This document shows, one piece after another, positions 43,309 through 52,751 of a stretch of 64,000 nt of DNA (position 1 is its first letter; every line of letters starts with the position of its first letter). The DNA lies in NCBI GenBank assembly GCA_018266255.1, contig JAFEAT010000007.1, positions 186,001 to 250,000 of the forward strand, in the 5' to 3' direction. The stretch is from Cyanobacteria bacterium SZAS-4. GTDB lineage: Bacteria; Cyanobacteriota; Vampirovibrionia; Obscuribacterales; Obscuribacteraceae. Both the position numbers and the translations under genes were made by a program. The notes under the pieces were generated by a model that saw only the letters and a list, made by a program, of their open reading frames with translations, had not been told where the DNA came from and did no database searches.

Positions 43309-44817
43309 TTAGCGAGGATTATTTATTTCCTGGCAAGACAACGATGCAAATGGAGCAGCATTGTACAAGGCTTTATCAAAGGTAAGATTGCTGGCAGGTG
43401 TGTAGTTTGGCCTTGAATTGGAGCTGTTGGCCTGATAACCAACGTCAGTCAGCGTCGAGTCAAAATTCACAGAAGCACGACTCACGGAGATGTTGTTGCC
43501 TACGACAGAACCATGAACGTTTGCCTTCGAGATCACAACTGACGCCCCTGGGGCATACACAACGCCTGTGAACCCGGTACTTGTAAGATTAACATTGCTG
43601 CTACCTGCATAGTAAATCTGGAGATTTGAAGCCACATTAGTATTGTTTCTGACACCCGCGCCAGTAATGTTGACAGCACTGCTCGAGTCTCCATTGATGA
43701 AGAGGCGGACAGGTAGAGACAAACTGCTATCCATAGAAATTGATCCAGTAGACGTGTTCAAAGAATTAACAGCATAGTCACCAGGAGGCAATTTAAGTTG
43801 GCCTCCAGACGCAAAAGTTGCTAGTGCACTTGCGGAAGGAGGAAATGCCACATTATTTTGAAACAGAATGCTGCCTCCATTCTGAAAATTTAGGTCTCCA
43901 AGCGAATTTGCCGACGTTGGCGCCGAGGGCGTAGCGGGCAATCTGTTGGAATCTGCAGAGTTTACGATCGGATTGGCACTGTTGCCTGGTCCTTGCCCAA
44001 GGACGTTGTCACCCGCAGAAAATCCCGAATACTTACCATTGACCAAAAGCTGATCATGAATCGTCGTCGAGTCATTGCCAGTTGCCACGTTCATCCCTCT
44101 GGATGTCGAATCAGTGGCAGAACCAACTGTCAGACTGCCATCTACATCCACACCACCCAGCAAGGTCGCAGTGCCGTTAGTGCCCAAGTCGCCATCGAAA
44201 TTGTTAGTCCCTTTGATGCTTGCATTTTGAGCAGTAAGACTTTGCGCTGCGAACAAAGCGTATTTGAAGACTGCTTCGGTCGTGTTGCTCGTGCTGGTTG
44301 AAAAGGCCGGCGAATTGGCTGATGAAGGAGCTGATATCGTCCGACGAATCAGGCTTCGAGCCATGACTTGAGGCGGTTGAGTCTTGTCAAATGATGAAAT
44401 GACTTCGACCATTCTCCACGGATTGGAAGTGTAAAGCGAAGCTGAGGAAAAAGGCTTAGACGGGCTGAAATCAAAAGCTGAGTTATAGAGAAAATCACCG
44501 GCGGCAGGTGCAATATTCTCTACAGTGATCTGGACAGCGGGCGAGCCTATCACGGTGGTTACCCTAGTGACACCAAAGGTAGTGGCATCATAGGTGGACG
44601 TTTGGCTGGTAGTGAGCGTGTTGTTTAAATCCCCGACAACGGCATTAACTGCAGATTCTGCACTGTTCCGAAGTTGAATATACGGAACATTCTGCGACGC
44701 CTTTTGATACAACGGAAGAATGGAGGCAGTTACGGCAAAAAGCATCATTGTCGATATCAGCCCCAGTGATAACACTGTTACCAGCGAGAAACCATTGTTA
44801 CGTCTAGTAGTCATCAT
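43309..44817 (-). CDS. PilX-like minor pilin with beta-helical C-terminal domain
   Basis: 502 aa. Type III signal sequence RRNNG|FSLVTVL followed by a membrane helix; Glu5 of ordinary pilins is replaced (FSLVT), as in GspK-like members. The remainder is Ser/Asn/Thr/Gly-rich and has the late motif YAPGASVVISKANVHGSVVGNNI, typical of the DUF7305-type domain found in PilX-like proteins. Likely part of the tip or priming complex of a type IV pilus or pseudopilus. It overlaps the upstream pilin gene by 4 nt (ATGA). Last gene in the pilin operon. Confidence 0.82.
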   Translation of the reverse strand: MMTTRRNNGFSLVTVLSLGLISTMMLFAVTASILPLYQKASQNVPYIQLRNSAESAVNAVVGDLNNTLTTSQTSTYDATTFGVTRVTTVIGSPAVQITVENIAPAAGDFLYNSAFDFSPSKPFSSASLYTSNPWRMVEVISSFDKTQPPQVMARSLIRRTISAPSSANSPAFSTSTSNTTEAVFKYALFAAQSLTAQNASIKGTNNFDGDLGTNGTATLLGGVDVDGSLTVGSATDSTSRGMNVATGNDSTTIHDQLLVNGKYSGFSAGDNVLGQGPGNSANPIVNSADSNRLPATPSAPTSANSLGDLNFQNGGSILFQNNVAFPPSASALATFASGGQLKLPPGDYAVNSLNTSTGSISMDSSLSLPVRLFINGDSSSAVNITGAGVRNNTNVASNLQIYYAGSSNVNLTSTGFTGVVYAPGASVVISKANVHGSVVGNNISVSRASVNFDSTLTDVGYQANSSNSRPNYTPASNLTFDKALYNAAPFASLSCQEINNPR

Positions 44818-45527
44818 AGCCTTCCCAAATTTCGATTATGCAAGTAGATTTCACTTCTCAATCCGAGAGAATCAGGTGCGTTGTTTGCCGAAACATACCG
44901 CCGCAATTCGATATTCGAAATAACACCTCGAACATTCGAAGTATTAACAATCGTCACCAAGTCCTCAGCCACTCCAGGAGCATCACCTTTCACAACATAC
45001 TGAAAAATTTTAGGGCTGATTCCTGATGTATTGCCGGGACCGATCAAGCCAGTTAAGACTACATTTCCGGGAGCAGCTATATTGACTGCACCATCCTCCG
45101 GATGATAAGGCATCGGCTGGCCAACGAGTACACTTCTTAGAATTTGATATTCTGCTGGTGCACTAGGGTCGGTTGGCACAACGGATTGAACAGTGTAAGT
45201 GAGGACGTTTGTACTACCCGTCGGATATCCGGGGTAAGTTGTCGTACCAGTTCTGTCAGATTGAAAAACGGGGACTTTAATCACTAAAGTAGTGTTGTTC
45301 GAACCAGGTTCGACCGATTGCGCCGCTCGAACTTCCTTATTGAGTCTGTCTAAAAACTGTTGAGCGGCGATCAGATTATCTGTCTTGTTGGACAATTTAA
45401 AAATCCACCATGAATTTACCCAAAGTAGTGACATCAAGCCGACACTTACGATCGAAATGATGGCCAGGGTGACAACCATCTCGATCATTGACATGCCGCA
45501 CGATTTTCTCTTCTGTGTTGTTCTCAT
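44814..45527 (-). CDS. Minor prepilin, PilW/GspJ-like
   Basis: 237 aa. Prepilin peptidase site KSCG|MSMIEMVVTLAIISIVSVG, with Glu5 present, then an N-terminal helix (NLIAAQQFLDRLNKEVRAA) as in GspJ/PilW pseudopilins. The beta-rich C-terminal half contains ITVQ-type and FQYVV strands. The protein should be assembled under the inner-membrane platform into a short pilus tip complex. Overlaps both neighbours by ATGA, so translation is coupled. Confidence 0.85.
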   Translation of the reverse strand: MRTTQKRKSCGMSMIEMVVTLAIISIVSVGLMSLLWVNSWWIFKLSNKTDNLIAAQQFLDRLNKEVRAAQSVEPGSNNTTLVIKVPVFQSDRTGTTTYPGYPTGSTNVLTYTVQSVVPTDPSAPAEYQILRSVLVGQPMPYHPEDGAVNIAAPGNVVLTGLIGPGNTSGISPKIFQYVVKGDAPGVAEDLVTIVNTSNVRGVISNIELRRYVSANNAPDSLGLRSEIYLHNRNLGRL

Positions 45528-46012
45528 TCTTCCTGAATGCCGTGTTGAGAGATGAGGGTGGTGACCACATAGTTTGCCGGAGACACAGTTGAACTGACTG
45601 TGATAACCGCATACTCAGAAAATGGAAAAGGTCCAGTCTTGAAGGTGACTTGCGCAGTCATAGGAAAACGATTGGCCAGAGTCGCAGTGTTCCAGGCAAA
45701 ACTTGCTGGGGGAACTTCAATCATAATCGGGCGTACTTGGAACGAATACAATGCTGTAATTGGGGCATCATCAGAATAAATTGGCACAGAGTAAGCCACG
45801 CCGGAGTTCGGTGCAGGTAGTTCTGCATATGGTGTAGCATGGAGCCGATCTCCAATCGCCTCCGCTACGGCGGCACAAGTCACCCGGCCATGAGCTCCAA
45901 AGGATGCCTCTTTGGTTTGGCTCAAACTTTGGCATAATGAAATCGCCAGTATTCCCGAGACAACTATGGCGCACATGAGCTCAAGAAGCATAGAACCTTT
46001 GGTGTTACGCAT
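45524..46012 (-). CDS. Minor prepilin, PilV/GspI-like
   Basis: 162 aa from ATG 46012 (MRNTKG); in-frame ATGs at 46036 and 46033 would add eight or seven residues. Prepilin signal NTKG|SMLLELMCAIVVSGILAISLC with Glu5. The short size and the opening helix fit PilV/GspI. A 4-nt overlap couples it to the next pilin gene. A hairpin (46067-46083) lies upstream, between it and the first gene of the group. Confidence 0.8.
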   Translation of the reverse strand: MRNTKGSMLLELMCAIVVSGILAISLCQSLSQTKEASFGAHGRVTCAAVAEAIGDRLHATPYAELPAPNSGVAYSVPIYSDDAPITALYSFQVRPIMIEVPPASFAWNTATLANRFPMTAQVTFKTGPFPFSEYAVITVSSTVSPANYVVTTLISQHGIQEE

Positions 46013-46066
46013 GGTGGCGTTTTTCTCAATCATCATGTGATAACGTGTTGGGCACCTCCCATGAAC

Positions 46067-46083
46067 ATGCCCTAAAGGGGCAT
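46067..46083. other. Small hairpin between pilin-like genes
   Basis: ATGCCC-TAAAG-GGGCAT, 6-bp stem. It may modulate translation or be a weak internal terminator between the first and second genes of the operon. Confidence 0.45.
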
Positions 46084-46124
46084 CTCAGCACCGATTCATT
46101 GAAAAACCTGTCAAATTTAATCAA

Positions 46125-46691
46125 CTACGGAACTGCAATGTCGCCCTGTTTGCTCACATCAACATGAGCAAATCGAATCCCCTTATTCACGATAAACGAG
46201 GCTGCGTGCAGAGGGAGACCTTGTGGGTCGAACGTTACCGACCCGACGATGTTGACTCCGCTTGGCAGAATGACTTCTTCTACTGTCTTCTCTTCGTCTC
46301 TGATTTCGTATGCGGCTGGCGATTTATCAGTCGGGTTACGGCTTGTGAGCGTGATGTTGACCTGATGCTCTTTGGCTAGTCCCTTACAACGAATCAGGTC
46401 GTTGACCAGGTCGACCGATGTGTTTTTCACAGCCAGGGTGGTCGTGGCGTGGTCAACGACTTTGAGGGCAAAAAGCGGAAGGGCGATGAACATGGCAGCG
46501 AATACGAACGTCTCGACTTTTCGGAACAGCGGCCACTGACCGATTGCATCAATCGTCTGACCTATGTCGCCCTTATTCTTTTTTGGTTGCTCTGCCAAGA
46601 CGTGAAATTCGTGGTTCCAGTGGTGCCGCCCCTTGGCGCACTTTTTGTTCACACTGAAAGTATAAGCCCCTTTGAATGCCGTTTCCTTCAT
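46125..46691 (-). CDS. GspH/FimT-like pseudopilin with atypical N-terminus
   Basis: 188 aa. One membrane helix (about 62-82: VETFVFAAMFIALPLFALKV) lies after a basic 60-residue cytoplasmic segment, without the G|FTLIE prepilin site. The C-terminal part, ILPSGVNIVGSVTFDPQGLP and FIVNKG, matches the beta fold of GspH/FimT minor pseudopilins. It could be a pilin that has lost prepilin-peptidase processing, or a membrane partner built from the same fold. First gene of the operon; its start region overlaps the divergent TPR promoter zone. Confidence 0.68.
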   Translation of the reverse strand: MKETAFKGAYTFSVNKKCAKGRHHWNHEFHVLAEQPKKNKGDIGQTIDAIGQWPLFRKVETFVFAAMFIALPLFALKVVDHATTTLAVKNTSVDLVNDLIRCKGLAKEHQVNITLTSRNPTDKSPAAYEIRDEEKTVEEVILPSGVNIVGSVTFDPQGLPLHAASFIVNKGIRFAHVDVSKQGDIAVP

Positions 46692-46700
46692 AAAATATGC

Positions 46701-46728
46701 TTGACATCGACCTAGAAATGGCTACAAT
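46701..46728 (+). promoter_or_regulatory. Sigma70-type promoter for the TPR gene at 46882
   Basis: TTGACA (46701-46706), 16-nt spacer, TACAAT (46723-46728), both preceded and spaced like the promoter at 38253. It gives a leader of roughly 147 nt. Confidence 0.72.
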
Positions 46729-46881
46729 GACCATACTTTCGTGTTACTACCGTTCGAAAATTGTGCTCAACTACCAAATCGGTACCGCACCCCCGCAATT
46801 CACTCCGACTTACCACCGGAATGAATGATTCTGCGCCTTCACTAGCTTTGGCCTCCCCAGCCAAGCGTCTGAGGTTTTACT

Positions 46882-47691
46882 ATGCAAATGTCCGCTCCTC
46901 CAATGCCTTCAGTAATGCCCGATAGCCGTGTCCCAAAGAAAGAAATTACCGCAGTCCACGATCTCGGACTTTTACTAAAACGAATTATCCAGACCAATAC
47001 CGGAGATTACCCATGTCTCCCAGCGACACCATTGACCGCCGACCCAGCTGATTGGGCGACATACAAAGTAGGCGCAGAAATCGCCACACAACACGGCAAG
47101 AAGCACGAGGCTGAAACCGCCTGGCTGAAAGCTCTAAGTATCTCCAATCAATTTCCTGCCACAGACGCTCGAGTGCCATACACTTTGGAAAGCCTCGCCA
47201 ACTTCTATATGAATGTTGGAAAACTCGACCAAGCTGAACAATATCTGAAAGAAGCACTTCAAGCTTTGGAAATTGTCTACGGACACAGCGACCTCAAAAT
47301 CGCCGAATGTCTCAACAGCATCGCCGGACTTTACTACCAGCAACGCCGCTACATCGAAGCCGTTCCGTACGGAATTCGCATGCTCACAATCTACAACAAG
47401 ATCTATGGTGGAGAGCATGCCGAAGTCGGCATGGCAGCCAACAACCTGGCAATGCTCTACCACGCTCAAGAAAAATATGACCTGGCTGAGTTGATGTACG
47501 AGCGCGCTTTGCCAATTCGCAAACGTGCATTGGGCAAAGAAAATCCGCAATTCATGACTTTGATTGAAAACTACGCGAATTTGCTCAGTTCGACCGGACG
47601 TTCGGAGCAAGCTGAAAAGCTTCGAGCCGAAAATGGTCCAAGCGATGATTGGAAAACATTTGAATGCAGAGTGCCTGTATCAAATAACTAA
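46882..47691 (+). CDS. Kinesin-light-chain-like TPR protein
   Basis: 269 aa, no signal peptide. Five TPR-type hairpins, e.g. KLDQAEQYLKEALQALEIV, YIEAVPYGIRMLTIYNKIYG and YDLAELMYERALPIRKRALG, in the kinesin-light-chain style with 42-residue spacing. Unlike the other TPR proteins here it lacks an export signal, which points to a cytoplasmic interaction partner. ATG 46882 follows GAGG at 7 nt. Monocistronic: own promoter and terminator. Confidence 0.85.
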   Translation: MQMSAPPMPSVMPDSRVPKKEITAVHDLGLLLKRIIQTNTGDYPCLPATPLTADPADWATYKVGAEIATQHGKKHEAETAWLKALSISNQFPATDARVPYTLESLANFYMNVGKLDQAEQYLKEALQALEIVYGHSDLKIAECLNSIAGLYYQQRRYIEAVPYGIRMLTIYNKIYGGEHAEVGMAANNLAMLYHAQEKYDLAELMYERALPIRKRALGKENPQFMTLIENYANLLSSTGRSEQAEKLRAENGPSDDWKTFECRVPVSNN

Positions 47692-47716
47692 GGTCTTACG
47701 CTATCAATAAATTCAG

Positions 47717-47745
47717 TCGCGGCAGGTGTTCGACACCAGCCGCGA
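47717..47745 (+). terminator. Intrinsic terminator of the TPR gene
   Basis: TCGCGGCAGGTGT, 3-nt loop, ACACCAGCCGCGA: 13-position stem with one A-A mismatch, then TTTATTT. 26 nt after the stop. Confidence 0.8.
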
Positions 47746-48247
47746 TTTATTTGGAACGTCACTTAGACAAACATGGCACCAAATATAGTGGCGCCCATTA
47801 TTCGACACGAGTACAGCACCACTCTCGATGATAATACCGCCCGCTTCCGATAATGCATTTATGTAGACTATTGCCATCAAAGAAAGGGTTATCCCTCAGC
47901 TAAGGTATGGTGAACCAGAGAAACCCGCAAGCACAGGCTGGTACTTGATTTACAGCGCCTAAAATGACACTCAAAAACGTGTGAATTTTCGTGTCGAATA
48001 CCCGATCCGTTTTCTTACAATTGCATGTATGCAAGCGCACCACTTTGATAGCGCAAACAGTTGTAGCTTGATTTACTACAATCACTCTTTACTCCACAGT
48101 CGCATCGGCAGTAAAATTCCGCCATCAATCGAGAACGGCAGAAGTGCCCGATCTACCAATCGATACATAGTTCCGCACGCTGCCTATCAGCGCTGTTCGC
48201 TTGAGCTTATAGCCGACGAACACTTAAGAGAGAAAGAGGAGAGACAA
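47746..48247 (+). other. 502-nt spacer/leader upstream of a large TPR gene
   Basis: No convincing gene; the open frame from 47981 lacks a start signal and coding character before 48248. A weak -10-like TACAAT is at 48016-48021. The stretch around 47880-47960 (GGTTATCCC, GGTGAACC, AAACCCGCAAGC, CAGGCTGG) could fold, but I cannot match it to a known riboswitch. Confidence 0.5.
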
Positions 48248-50239
48248 ATGAGACTTACTAACACACTGGCGCTTCTGGGCGCCATGGTTGCTTTGACGCC
48301 GTCTATCGTTGCGACACCATCGCACGCAGCCCCATCGCCAGCACCCCGGCTGCAAGCGTTGCCGCTGCAAGCAACACCGGTCCAAGCAACACCGTCGCGT
48401 CCATCTAGCACCACACTGTCGAACACTGCACCATCGCGGGCAGGACAATCCAGTAAGCGACTGACAGGCAAAATCAACCATGAAGTAGTCATGGCTGACG
48501 AACTAATGATGAAGGGAAAGTTTGCGCAAGCGGCCGAACTTTATCATGACGCCATCAATAAAGATAGCAAAAATGTCATGGCGATAAACGGATACGGAAT
48601 GGCTCTAGGACGCCAGTTCAAGCTCGATGCAGCACAAGAGCAGTTCCAGAAAACCCTGACAGAAGATCCACAAAACGCACCAGCGCACCTCGGACTGGCG
48701 ATGGTGGCATTGAACAGATTGCAGTCTTCATCGAACACCATTCGTAAAAGTCGCGAATCGATGTTGAATGAAGCTGAAAGCCAATGCAGACAAGCTCTGG
48801 ATCTCGACAACGGAGCTCCTGAAGCGCACTACTGGCTAGGTCAAACTCTGCGCGAGAAAGGATTGTTTTCAGACGCGGCAAATTCGTTTCAGAATGCGAT
48901 CAAAGCTGATCCCAAATTCTCAGAGGCTTACTCTGGTTTAGCCATGGTCAAACTGGCTCAGAACAGCCCGGCAGAAGCGATAAGCAACTTTCAGCAAGCA
49001 ATCAAGATGAACACTGGAAACTCAACTGCTCACTTTGGACTCGGCAAAGCAATGTTGCAACAAGGTCAAGTTGACGCTGCCATCAAGGAATTGAACACAG
49101 CAACTTATCAGAACAGGAACAGCGCCCCGACTCATTTAGCGTTAGGCGACGCTTACAGCCAGCAAGGCAACTACGTTGCAGCGGTAAAGCAGTATCAGGA
49201 ATCAATTCGAATTAAACCTGAAAACTCAGACCCATATCTGCAGATCGCAGCTATCCGTGAAGCACGCGGCGACATCGAACACTCGATTGCAGAACTGCGT
49301 TCGGCTCTCGAATTGATGCCAAACAATGCAGATCTGTTGGGAAGAATCGCAGAAGACAATCTGCGACTGGAAAAACTAGACGATGCGATCAAAGGTTTCG
49401 ACCAGGTATTGGCCGCAAATCCAAGCAACGCAGCAGCAGCGAAAGGTATCACGCGAGCCTATTACTTGAAGAGCCAGAAGGAAGCAGCTGGTGCATTCTT
49501 CGTCTCCAACGAATTTGAAAATTCAATGCACATGATGGACAAAGCAATCGCTTTGAATCCAAATGATATGGAATTGCGACTCGCTCAAGCGAAATTACGA
49601 GCCATGGCAGGAGTAAAAATCGATCTCGGATCGCTCGGCACTCCACGCACAGACGGCGAAAGAGTCGCATACGCAGAGGCATTGCTGGCACAAAATAAAT
49701 TTGCAGAAGCACAAGAGCAAATGAACATGGTCATCGGTTCAGCGATTAGTGCAAAACAAGCGTTCGCAGTAGCAGACCTCGCACTGATGATCAAAGATCT
49801 GAATGACGCTGAAGCTGCATACAAGAAAGCTGCCACTATGCCTGGTGCCGAAGGACGTGCTCAACGTGGTTTAGACCAAGTCGCGAAAGCGAGAGAGCTC
49901 TCAAGACAAGATTTGACACTAGCTACGGACTTATCTCGCAAGAATCAACTTGCTAGCGCCGTAGACAAATATCACTCGTCAATTTTTGCTGATCCGAAAG
50001 GCGCGAGCGCGAGAGTTGGTCTGGCACAAACTCTGGAAAGACTGCCAGCGACTGGCTCGCAAGGTCTGAGAGAAGCGGTCACACAGTACCGAGCCTACAT
50101 TACACTGAGCCCAACTTTGGCAACGAAGGAAGTCGAGAAGCTAAACAAGCACATCGTCAAGCTTGAAGAAAAAGCCAGCAAGGTTGAGCAGAAAGAGAAG
50201 CGCATCGCTTCCACAATCCCTGTACAGAAAAAGTCGTAG
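48248..50239 (+). CDS. Large exported TPR protein
   Basis: 663 aa from ATG 48248, preceded by GAGGAG 6-7 nt away. Signal peptide (ALLGAMVALTPSIVATPSHAA), a low-complexity Pro/Ala/Thr stretch (about 30-75), then about twelve TPRs: KFAQAAELYHDAINKDSK, LFSDAANSFQNAIKADPK, NYVAAVKQYQESIRIKPE, KLDDAIKGFDQVLAANPS, and a second block to about 560. It ends with a Lys-rich coil. Family known as protein-interaction scaffold, no enzyme motif. The longer ORF from 47981 was rejected because its upstream part has no start signal and no export sequence. Shares a convergent terminator with the GT41 gene. Confidence 0.88.
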   Translation: MRLTNTLALLGAMVALTPSIVATPSHAAPSPAPRLQALPLQATPVQATPSRPSSTTLSNTAPSRAGQSSKRLTGKINHEVVMADELMMKGKFAQAAELYHDAINKDSKNVMAINGYGMALGRQFKLDAAQEQFQKTLTEDPQNAPAHLGLAMVALNRLQSSSNTIRKSRESMLNEAESQCRQALDLDNGAPEAHYWLGQTLREKGLFSDAANSFQNAIKADPKFSEAYSGLAMVKLAQNSPAEAISNFQQAIKMNTGNSTAHFGLGKAMLQQGQVDAAIKELNTATYQNRNSAPTHLALGDAYSQQGNYVAAVKQYQESIRIKPENSDPYLQIAAIREARGDIEHSIAELRSALELMPNNADLLGRIAEDNLRLEKLDDAIKGFDQVLAANPSNAAAAKGITRAYYLKSQKEAAGAFFVSNEFENSMHMMDKAIALNPNDMELRLAQAKLRAMAGVKIDLGSLGTPRTDGERVAYAEALLAQNKFAEAQEQMNMVIGSAISAKQAFAVADLALMIKDLNDAEAAYKKAATMPGAEGRAQRGLDQVAKARELSRQDLTLATDLSRKNQLASAVDKYHSSIFADPKGASARVGLAQTLERLPATGSQGLREAVTQYRAYITLSPTLATKEVEKLNKHIVKLEEKASKVEQKEKRIASTIPVQKKS

Positions 50240-50267
50240 TACCTCCCCCGACTTTCTCTCTCTCCCG

Positions 50268-50300
50268 AAAAGCGTCTCCGATTCAACCGGAGGCGCTTTT
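50268..50300. terminator. Bidirectional intrinsic terminator between convergent genes
   Basis: AAAAGCGTCTCCG, 7-nt loop, CGGAGGCGCTTTT: 13-bp stem with one G-T pair and T/A tracts on both sides. It overlaps the last codons of the GT41 gene. Confidence 0.85.
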
Positions 50301-52676
50301 TGTCTCTAATATTTTGGTTCCGCCATGGCACGACTTCCATAAAGCGTCTAGCTCTCTGGCTGACTCCAAATCATTAAACAGCTTGTGCTTCTGGTCCTTT
50401 ATTTTTGCGACGATTGCTTTTCGATATTCCGAATCGGTGCCGAGTTTAACCGCGATGTTTATGTAATCTTCAACGTTTTTGCCAATCAATTCATCGACGC
50501 CAACTGCGCTGAGCATCGCCTGACAGGAACGTCCAGTCATAGACTCTCCGTCAGTCGTGACCATGGGTAGATTCATGGACATTGAATCCATCGTTGTATA
50601 ACCGCCGTTCCAGCCGATACTATTTAAATTTACATCGAGGACGGATAGCAACTTCATGTACGTTTTGCGATCGCAACGCGGAATTATTTTTGCACGCTCG
50701 TCAAAGCTGAGACCATGAGCTTCGAAAGTATCGCGCAACCTCTTGCCGAGAACGATGGTTTCCTTTTCGACCGAGCTTTCGACAAAGACGAAAAAGGCAG
50801 ACGGATCACGTTTGGCCATTTCAGCATAAACAAAATCATATCGGGGCAGATATTTGAACGCTGATTGGACAGTGCCATAAAGGACTTTGTCAGTGGGCAA
50901 ACCAAATTGTTCTCTGGTGCCATGAACATCAGTGTCGGACGGAGGATCCAGGGTCAATCCCAGATTCTTGAACTTGACCAAAGTTTCGCAATAGCGATTT
51001 GCTGAGTCTTCTGGCTCCATCCATTCGCTGCTTAAGAAGTAGTCGACGTTTGTTGAACCCGTCGTGCCGGGATGTCCCCAACCAACACACTGAACAGGCG
51101 CTAATCGCGCTAAAGAGATGATTCTGCTGGCTGGATTCATACCAACATCAGGGAATAGCATAATATCTAAACCATCGCTTTTAATTCTTTGCAGTGCGGA
51201 AAGATAACTGCCTTCACGAAAGTCAAACCATCGAAAAGTGCCTAGTGAGGCAAATTTACGTGTGTATTCGTCAGATTTTCCATTCAAAGAATAGAGGAAG
51301 AATTCGTAGTCTTGAGCAGGCAAATTGGATAGCCATGCATAGGTCCACATCGCGCCGTGATGCTCGCACAGATACGCAGATGCAACGCCGACGCGAATCT
51401 TCCCTGCCTTTGCTCGCGGTGGAATTGGCTCCAAATATGGTGCAAGATCAGATTTTAGTATGTTGGTCGCCAGCTGCGCATACTGTGTCATCAGCGCTTT
51501 GTCATTCATCTGATGGTATGACAGATAGAAGTTCGTGATCAGAAATAAAATCCAGCGAAGCGCCGAAACATCTTCAGGCTTCAAGGGTTCGGGCAAATCA
51601 CCGATCAAAGTGGAGGCTTGATTTAAGCAGCCGGTAAAAAATCCGCGTGAGGATTGTAGGTCTTCTTCGCTTTCATAAATAGTCGGCAGCTTCAACAATT
51701 CGAGCAGCAGAATACCGATTTTGCGAACTGGCGAGTCGATGGAAATATTTCGACAGCGCTCCTGCAAAATGCGCTGATAACAGCCATGTGCCTCATCGGT
51801 GCGATGCAATTTTTCATAGGCCAGACCTAAGTTGAGCCACAAGTCGACGTTAAACGGATGATATTGCAGTCCCGTTTTATAGTTTTCGATAGCCTCGTCG
51901 AAACGGCTCTGCTCTCTCAAAGCTTGACCTAAATTGTTGTAGGCTAGAGCTAGTTCTGGTTGTAGTTTTATCGCTTGATTGAAGGCATCGACGGCGAGTT
52001 CAAGCTTTTCGGGCTGATTCGACAGGTAATAGCTGTACAGATAGGCGTTACCGAGATTGGCATAGCTGAGCGGATTAGGTTGCAGTGCGATAGCTTTTTT
52101 GCAGGCAGAAATTGCATCGTCGAATCGCCCAAGATTTTGATACAGAATGCCGAGGTTGTGATGACCTTGAACGAAGTCTGGTTGGATGACCACAACCTTC
52201 TTTAAGTGTGGTAACGACTTCTCCAGCTCTCCCACTTCCAGCCAATGCGCTCCAAGCGCGTTATGAGCTTGCACACAATTGCGATTCAAGGCAATTGCTC
52301 TTTCGTATGCCGACAACGCCTCTTGAGTCTGTCCGCCATCTTTGAGGGCATCACCGAGGTTAATGTACGATTCTGGGATCTCGGCGCCAAGCGAGATTGC
52401 TTGGCGAATGCTAGAAATCGCATCATCGAAATTTCCCATCATGCGCTGCGCAATGCCGAGGTTTATGAAAGACTCAGCATTTTTGGGATTGATTTTAATG
52501 GCGTTGTTGAGATATTTCCGACCTTCTTCAGCTCGTCCTGTCATTAGACAGACGAGCGCTAGTTTTTCCAGCGCAACACAATTAAATGGAGAGTTAACAA
52601 GAACCCGACGATAGGCTTGTTCGGCCTCATCCAAGTTGCCGGCCGCATGGTGCTTCATGGCCAATTCCAAAGTCAC
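50283..52676 (-). CDS. TPR-GT41 protein O-GlcNAc-transferase/SPINDLY-like glycosyltransferase
   Basis: 797 aa. About nine TPRs (residues 1-310, e.g. NLDEAEQAYRRVLVNSPFN, GNFDDAISSIRQAISLG, RFDEAIENYKTGLQYHPF), then a linker and a GT41-type C-terminal domain (about 430-790). Visible there: VASAYLCEHHGAMWTYAW, PDVGMNPASRIISLARLAPVQCVGWGHPGTTGS, VLYGTVQSAFKYLP, and WNGGYTTMDSMSMNLPMVTTDG ending in RSCQAMLSAVGVDELI. The architecture is that of OGT, SPINDLY and bacterial relatives that transfer GlcNAc or fucose to proteins. The donor is not certain. Cytoplasmic. Its stop lies inside the shared terminator. Confidence 0.9.
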   Translation of the reverse strand: MTLELAMKHHAAGNLDEAEQAYRRVLVNSPFNCVALEKLALVCLMTGRAEEGRKYLNNAIKINPKNAESFINLGIAQRMMGNFDDAISSIRQAISLGAEIPESYINLGDALKDGGQTQEALSAYERAIALNRNCVQAHNALGAHWLEVGELEKSLPHLKKVVVIQPDFVQGHHNLGILYQNLGRFDDAISACKKAIALQPNPLSYANLGNAYLYSYYLSNQPEKLELAVDAFNQAIKLQPELALAYNNLGQALREQSRFDEAIENYKTGLQYHPFNVDLWLNLGLAYEKLHRTDEAHGCYQRILQERCRNISIDSPVRKIGILLLELLKLPTIYESEEDLQSSRGFFTGCLNQASTLIGDLPEPLKPEDVSALRWILFLITNFYLSYHQMNDKALMTQYAQLATNILKSDLAPYLEPIPPRAKAGKIRVGVASAYLCEHHGAMWTYAWLSNLPAQDYEFFLYSLNGKSDEYTRKFASLGTFRWFDFREGSYLSALQRIKSDGLDIMLFPDVGMNPASRIISLARLAPVQCVGWGHPGTTGSTNVDYFLSSEWMEPEDSANRYCETLVKFKNLGLTLDPPSDTDVHGTREQFGLPTDKVLYGTVQSAFKYLPRYDFVYAEMAKRDPSAFFVFVESSVEKETIVLGKRLRDTFEAHGLSFDERAKIIPRCDRKTYMKLLSVLDVNLNSIGWNGGYTTMDSMSMNLPMVTTDGESMTGRSCQAMLSAVGVDELIGKNVEDYINIAVKLGTDSEYRKAIVAKIKDQKHKLFNDLESARELDALWKSCHGGTKILETKSASG

Positions 52677-52751
52677 GCCTTTCGCCTCCAGAGTACTGTG
52701 GGCCGCAAGCCCGCATCAACAAAACGCAGCGCTGTTATCATACCAGCCCGG

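Noticed and set aside
47880..47960. Possible riboswitch in the leader of the large TPR gene
   Set aside because: GC-rich blocks can pair, but no known class (c-di-GMP, TPP, cobalamin) matches by its conserved core.
47981..48247. N-terminal extension of the large TPR protein
   Set aside because: No Shine-Dalgarno at the upstream start, Cys/His-rich random composition, and ATG 48248 has GAGGAG plus a signal peptide.
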